Below the pieces are notes generated by a model that did not search any database, was not told the DNA's origin, and saw only the letters and a list, made by a program, of their open reading frames with translations. This document shows positions 59,990 to 64,000 of a stretch of DNA of 64,000 nucleotides, in pieces (position 1 is the stretch's first letter; every line of letters begins with the position of its first letter). The stretch lies in the NCBI RefSeq assembly GCF_037975245.1, contig NC_092562.1:31870554-31934553 (forward strand), written 5' to 3'. The position numbers were made by a program, and so were the translations under genes. The stretch is from Apostichopus japonicus (Eukaryota > Echinodermata > Holothuroidea > Aspidochirotida > Stichopodidae).

Positions 59990-60890
59990 ATTGTCTCCTT
60001 AGAGGGGAGTGAAGGGTAGACCATGGTCTCCTTAGAGCGGAGTGAAGGGTAGACCATGGTCTCCTTAGAGCGGAGTGAAGGGTAGACCATGGTCTCCTTA
60101 GAGCGGAGTGAAGGGTAGACCATGGTCTCCTTAGAGCGGAGTGAAGGGTAGACCATGGTCTCCTTGGAGGCCTGTGAAGGGTAGACCATGGTCTCCTTGG
60201 AGTGGAGTGAAGGGTAGACCATGGTCTCCTTGGAGGGGAGTGAAGGGTAGACCATGGTCTCCTTGGAGGGGAGTGAAGGGTAGACCATGGTCTCCTTGGA
60301 GGGGAGTGAAGGGTAGACCATGGTCTCCTTGGAGGGGAGTGAAGGGTAGACCATGGTCTCCTTGGAGGGGAGTGAAGGGTAGACCATGGTCTACTGGGAG
60401 GGGAGTGAAGTGTAGACCATGGTCTCCTTGGAGGGGAGTGAAGGGCAGTCCATGGTCTCCTTGGAGGGGAGTGAAGGGTAGACCATGGTCTCCTTGGAGG
60501 GGAGTGAAGGGTAGACCATGGTCTCCTTGGAGAGGAGTGGAGTGTAGACCATGGTCTCCTTGGAGGGGAGTGAAGGGTAGACAATGGTCTCCTTGGAGGG
60601 GAGTGAAGGGTAGACCATGGTCTCCTTGGAGGGAAGTGAAGGGTAGTACATGGTCGCCTTGGAGGGGAATGAAGGGCAGTCCATGGTCTCCTTGGAGGGG
60701 AGTGAAGGGCAGTCCATGGTCTCCTTGGAGAGGAGTGAAGGGTAGACCATGGTCTCCTTGGAGGGGAGTGAACGGTAGACCATGGTCTCCTTGGAGGGGA
60801 GTGGAGTGTAGACCATGGTCTCCTTGGAGGGGAGTGAAGGGTAGACCATGGTCTCCTTGGAGGGGAGTGAAGGGTAGACCATGGACTCTC
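59990..60890. repeat. 33-bp minisatellite, about 27 copies
   Basis: The unit is GTAGACCATGGTCTCCTTGG followed by AGGGGAGTGAAGG. Because 33 is a multiple of three, long open frames appear on both strands (a 288-residue frame from 60141 on plus, with 163- and 203-residue frames on minus). The first five units carry TTAGAG where later ones have TTGGAG, which puts a stop in the plus frame. ACCATGGT gives each unit a palindromic core. Confidence 0.92.
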
Positions 60891-61214
60891 TTGGAGAGGG
60901 GAGAAGTTGTAGATTCTCTTTTAATTGTAGGAAGAGAAGGGGGAGGGGAGATTATCTATCGGATTAGGTGTAAGGTAAGTATTTCTAATTCCAATGTTTC
61001 TCGGTAATGTTGCAACGAATTGAGTTGCTCTAGGCAATTCAAAATGACAAATAGGTTCAGCAGTTGATTCTTAATCAATTCATATACTTGATAAACAGAA
61101 GATAAACTGAAACAAAAGAGGATTACAGTGAAACCGAAATGATAGACATATTGTATGTCGCTTTCATTGATACTTAATGATATTAACTACATTGTCTCGC
61201 AAAAAGTATTTGCA
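60891..61214. other. Intergenic, no gene recognised
   Basis: AT-rich sequence between the minisatellite and the LINE. Nothing identified. Confidence 0.4.
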
Positions 61215-62028
61215 CTGTATTGCCCCTCACCAAGCTATTGAATACTATTTTACAGAAAAGAGCGATCAGACTTATTACTCTCTCTCTCACCATAGGGATC
61301 ACACAAACGTGTTATTTAAGTCAATATTTACTGAAGCTCAATGATCTGTTCTATCTTAATATTCTCAGTTTTGTTTATCGTTCATTACACGAAATGCTAC
61401 CAAATACTCTGAATGCCTTCTCTACACAGAACTCGAACATCTACGCTCGCAACACTAGGCAAGCTGATTATCTGCACCCAAGGCAATGTCAGTGGCGGCG
61501 GAACCGGGGGGGGGGGGCTTGGGGGGGGGGGGCTCAGCCCCCCCAATGAAAAAGTTGAGGGGGCAAATGCATGATAAGCCCCCCCAATATTTACCAAGGC
61601 TCCGAAACGTGCATCTGCCCATTTTTTAATGCATACTTGTCGATCTGTCCGATGCACTCGTATATATACTATATAGGTGTAATAATTAAATATGATAATT
61701 GATTGTCTGTATCATGCCTCATCGAATATTAGTGTTTTAAATAAGAGGGTAATAAGCTAAACGCTACACTCATCAACATTTGCGTTTACACTACGAGTAC
61801 ACGCAAGGCGTGAAACATGGCTTTAAGTTTAAACGCAATCAATTATTAAACGAACAAAAACACAATATTAGCATTTCACCTGTACTGTATAGGGTACATG
61901 CATTCATGACATGATGACAGTGCTAGGTCATAGAAATTTGTTGGCAACTGCACATGGTTTTGGAATGACCCATTTGTTGACATTAAGAAATGCTTTCTGT
62001 TTTTTTTTCTGATGACATTTATTTAATT

Positions 62029-62402
62029 CAGGGGCGTCGGAGCCGGTACGGGCAGGTCCGGCGAACGCCGGACCAAAATTCACGACGCAAAAAAAAAAAA
62101 AGTAGAACTAAAAAATGTAAAAAAATTTTTTCGGAGGTATATGTTTCAATAATTTTCAATAATGATGACGGCAAGTAGGCTAAATGTGACTACTCTGGCA
62201 TGGCAGGGGTCTTGTTTTCAAGCTCGGGAAGTGCCATTTCCTGCAATCTGGGAGGCATATTTTCAAAATTTCTCCATTACGCTACGCGCCAATCATGGTG
62301 GCGCGTAGCGTAGTTTGACCTTCCAAACGTCCCCCGATAATTATGATAGTTGGCCACACTCTGAACCGCCGTACCAATCAAAAAAAGCTTCCGACGCCCT
62401 TG
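62029..62402. mobile_element. Nested hAT-type MITE
   Basis: It starts CAGGGGCGTCGGAGCCGG and ends AGCTTCCGACGCCCTTG. The flanks ATTTAATT and TCTGAATT agree only at 5 of 8, so the duplication is decayed or coincidental. A module copy lies at 62220-62320 (minus). Confidence 0.6.
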
Positions 62403-62582
62403 TCTGAATTATTGCATTTAATTGCAAGTAGTAATTTACTACACTCAAAAACGTCTTTGCGAGTACACGTCGAGTAATAGCTACTCTCTTAAAACACCAT
62501 CGAATATACAAATTACAATGTTTTTACAGATTTTAACGTGCAATCTGAGAAATTGCAGGCTTGAGACCCATGTTTTAGGGCT

Positions 62583-62701
62583 AGGTATTCGCAGCATAAA
62601 ACACTCGGGAAGTGCCGTTTCCGGCCATCTGGGGGGTTTGAAAAACCCAAAATTTCCTTGTTCGCTCCGCGCCAACCGATGTGGCGCTCCGCTTAGATAA
62701 T
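62583..62701 (-). repeat. Copy of the ~110-bp GCGGAGCGCCACC module
   Basis: On the minus strand it reads ATTATCTAAGCGGAGCGCCA, GGTTGGCGCGGAGCG and then GGAAACGGCACTTCCC, close to the copies at 17137 and 20449. Confidence 0.75.
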
Positions 62702-62927
62702 CTCCACATATTAGCCCCCCCCCAATAATTTTCCCGTTCCGCCGCGCCTGGGCAATGTCACAACAATATCTCTAAAAATAGCTCACATCATCGAGCCATC
62801 ACAATCTGGAATCCCCTACCTTTTACTGGCAATGCCTTCTTTAGTGGCTTTTAGCAAAAAAAAACTTACATGGCTAGAATTGGGATTTGGTTTTGCCTTC
62901 TACTCAATATTTGCTTGTACTTATGGC

Positions 62928-63070
62928 AGGGGAGAGGGAGGGGAAGGGCGGGGCGGGGAGAGGGAGGGGAAGGGGAAGGGAAGGGGCGGGGAGAGGGAGG
63001 GGAAGGGAAGGGGAGAGGGAGGGGAAGGGAGGGGCGGGGAGAGGGAGGGGAAGGGGCGGGGAGGGGTGGT
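62928..63070. repeat. Polypurine (GGGAGAGGGAGGGGAA) tandem repeat
   Basis: About 140 bases are almost wholly A and G on the plus strand, with units GGGGAGAGGGAGGGGAAGGG. Frames on both strands (Gly/Arg/Glu or Pro/Ser/Leu) are low-complexity artefacts. Confidence 0.92.
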
Positions 63071-63360
63071 TCTGTTTTGTTTTTGTTCTCTTGTCTAATT
63101 GTAAAGCTCTGTATTTTTTCAGGGAGCGTCACTACCCGACAAACCATATAGGTTGTTTTTTTAGTACACTTCCTTGCACAAGCTTTGTTTCTTATCTCCT
63201 TCTATGTTATATGTCAGACTTAGGTTGTGATAAAATAAAGTAAATGAAATGAAATAAACGTAATGAAAGGTAATTTAAACATTAACGCTTAGTCAGAACT
63301 AATAGTATGATTCACGCTGGTTAATTATATACTACCGAGAGATCAATCATCTCACTGTTC

Positions 63361-63813
63361 TCAACAACTTATGTAGAGGTTACTCGAACTGTAGGTGTCT
63401 TTATTATCAGCAAAACACTTGGCAGCAGCTCTGTCGCACTCACAAGTCCCTGCTCCACATTTATGCAAATTAGTGAACCGTTCAAACCATGAATATTCAG
63501 AAGGAGCACCTAGAAGAGAAAAGAAGCAGAACGTATCAATACTGTATGTTCATTGGCAACGTCTTCTTTTTCATCGTCACTGGCATCTCCATAGCAACCG
63601 TAGCCATTGCTTTCCTTCAAAGTCGTTAATTTGATTATCATCAGTAAACTAAGTGCTCTCATAATGTCGGAAACTAACTTACTGCAAGTAACGGAGGCGT
63701 CGGCTTGGCCGCAGTTGTTGCGTGAGTACTCGTAGTCTACAGTATACACAAGTTCATCAGGGGTACACTCACTATGCTGATCCTCGTAGCATCGGTCGTG
63801 GTCATAGCAACAT
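63361..63813 (-). CDS. Secreted phospholipase A2, last two exons (partial)
   Basis: Minus-strand exons 63813-63683 and 63509-63361 join in phase (1) with GT-AG borders and end in TGA. The first encodes the sPLA2 active-site helix CCYDHDRCY, with the catalytic His-Asp pair, followed by a Cys-containing loop. The second encodes the CECDRAAAKCF helix with the second catalytic Asp and the terminal disulfide cysteines. About 92 residues are visible. Family knowledge: a Ca2+-dependent secreted enzyme releasing the sn-2 fatty acid of phospholipids. The signal peptide and Ca2+-binding loop (YGCxCG) must lie in exons beyond the right edge, since 63814-64000 holds only intron with a microsatellite. Pattern fits the conventional (group I/II-like) class; subgroup and role (digestion, immunity or other) cannot be told. 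Confidence 0.9.
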
Positions 63814-63842
63814 CTAAACAAGGAAGAAAAGACGTTTATGTT

Positions 63843-63847
<5 letters not shown>

Positions 63848-63890
<43 letters not shown>
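63848..63890. repeat. (AT)n microsatellite
   Basis: About 21 AT dinucleotides in the intron of the phospholipase gene, followed at 63893 by a TTCATTTATTTCATTTCATT stretch resembling a LINE tail. Confidence 0.95.
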
Positions 63891-63893
<3 letters not shown>

Positions 63894-64000
63894 TTTATTT
63901 CATTTCATTTATTCAGATTTTTCATGCAAATATGGTACAGAGCTGTTTTGTATAAGGTAGTCTTATATACAAATAGAGGACCTTATACAATGCATTCCTT

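Larger units (their letters stand above)
61490..62750. mobile_element. hAT-type element with exact 8-bp target duplication
   Basis: It starts CAGTGGCGGCGGAAC and ends GTTCCGCCGCGCCTG. GGCAATGT lies at 61482-61489 and 62751-62758, within the LINE coding region. It contains module copies at 62220 and 62583 (minus) and a nested element (62029-62402). Confidence 0.9.
61215..63245 (+). mobile_element. LINE 3' part split by a hAT element
   Basis: 61220-61489 encodes the end of a jockey/L2-like reverse transcriptase (LQKRAIRLITLS, LKLNDLFYLNI, IYARNTRQADYLHP). After the insertion the frame resumes at 62751 with IWNPLP and then a 3' UTR. The tail ATAAAGTAAATGAAATGAAA ends it at about 63245. A polypurine expansion sits in the 3' part. 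Confidence 0.78.

Noticed and set aside
60141-61007. 288-residue plus-strand frame with Trp/Pro/Gly repeats
   Set aside because: It is a by-product of the 33-bp minisatellite. Minus-strand frames are equally open, the tail is non-repetitive and unrelated to any family, and there are no splice or start signals.
62832-63243. Gly/Arg/Glu-rich and Pro/Ser-rich frames
   Set aside because: These are low-complexity translations of the polypurine repeat inside a LINE 3' region.

Overview
This window looks like AT-rich nuclear DNA from a marine invertebrate, most likely a deuterostome and plausibly an echinoderm. The reasons are GT-AG introns of hundreds to thousands of bases, animal gene families (a GT29 alpha-2,8-sialyltransferase, HSDL2, a secreted phospholipase A2), a tRNA-derived SINE and very dense hAT-type DNA transposons. 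The species call is inference. Most of the window is introns, intergenic DNA and repeats.

Four host genes are supported by splice-consistent exons. (1) An ST8Sia-type sialyltransferase on + (16271-29565) has seven coding exons that join in phase to 381 codons plus stop. (2) A small HD-domain phosphohydrolase-like gene on + (34346-38278) has four exons and 207 codons. (3) HSDL2 on + (48250-54530) has eight exons: an SDR domain followed by an SCP2 domain ending in a PTS1-like tripeptide. Its first exon was not located. (4) The last two exons of a secreted phospholipase A2 lie on - (63361-63813), and the gene continues past the right edge. A decayed multi-exon gene (2157-5699) resembles SAM-domain (SAMD3-like) proteins.

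Between and inside these genes lie many TIR elements. Several have exact 8-bp target duplications typical of hAT elements (3935-4301, 6261-7462, 20408-21192, 30326-31472, 40630-41187, 58039-59070, 61490-62750), and others have degraded duplications. A relic hAT transposase (10060-10510, -) sits inside three nested elements. At 38440-42920 a LINE is split by a Ty3/gypsy LTR element, which is itself split by two small hAT elements. A second LINE (61215-63245) is split by an hAT element carrying a further nested one.

Tandem repeats are dense and mostly intronic: a 62-bp array upstream of the sialyltransferase, a 35-bp array in the HD gene, ~28-bp and 86-bp arrays in HSDL2, and a 33-bp array at 59990-60890. 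Two arrays copy splice sites. In HSDL2 the 3' splice site and exon start occur 11 times (52465-53154), and the last five copies are in frame and open. In the sialyltransferase the 5' splice site of exon 4 lies in a 36-bp triplication. The HSDL2 acceptor array is the most striking feature of the window.
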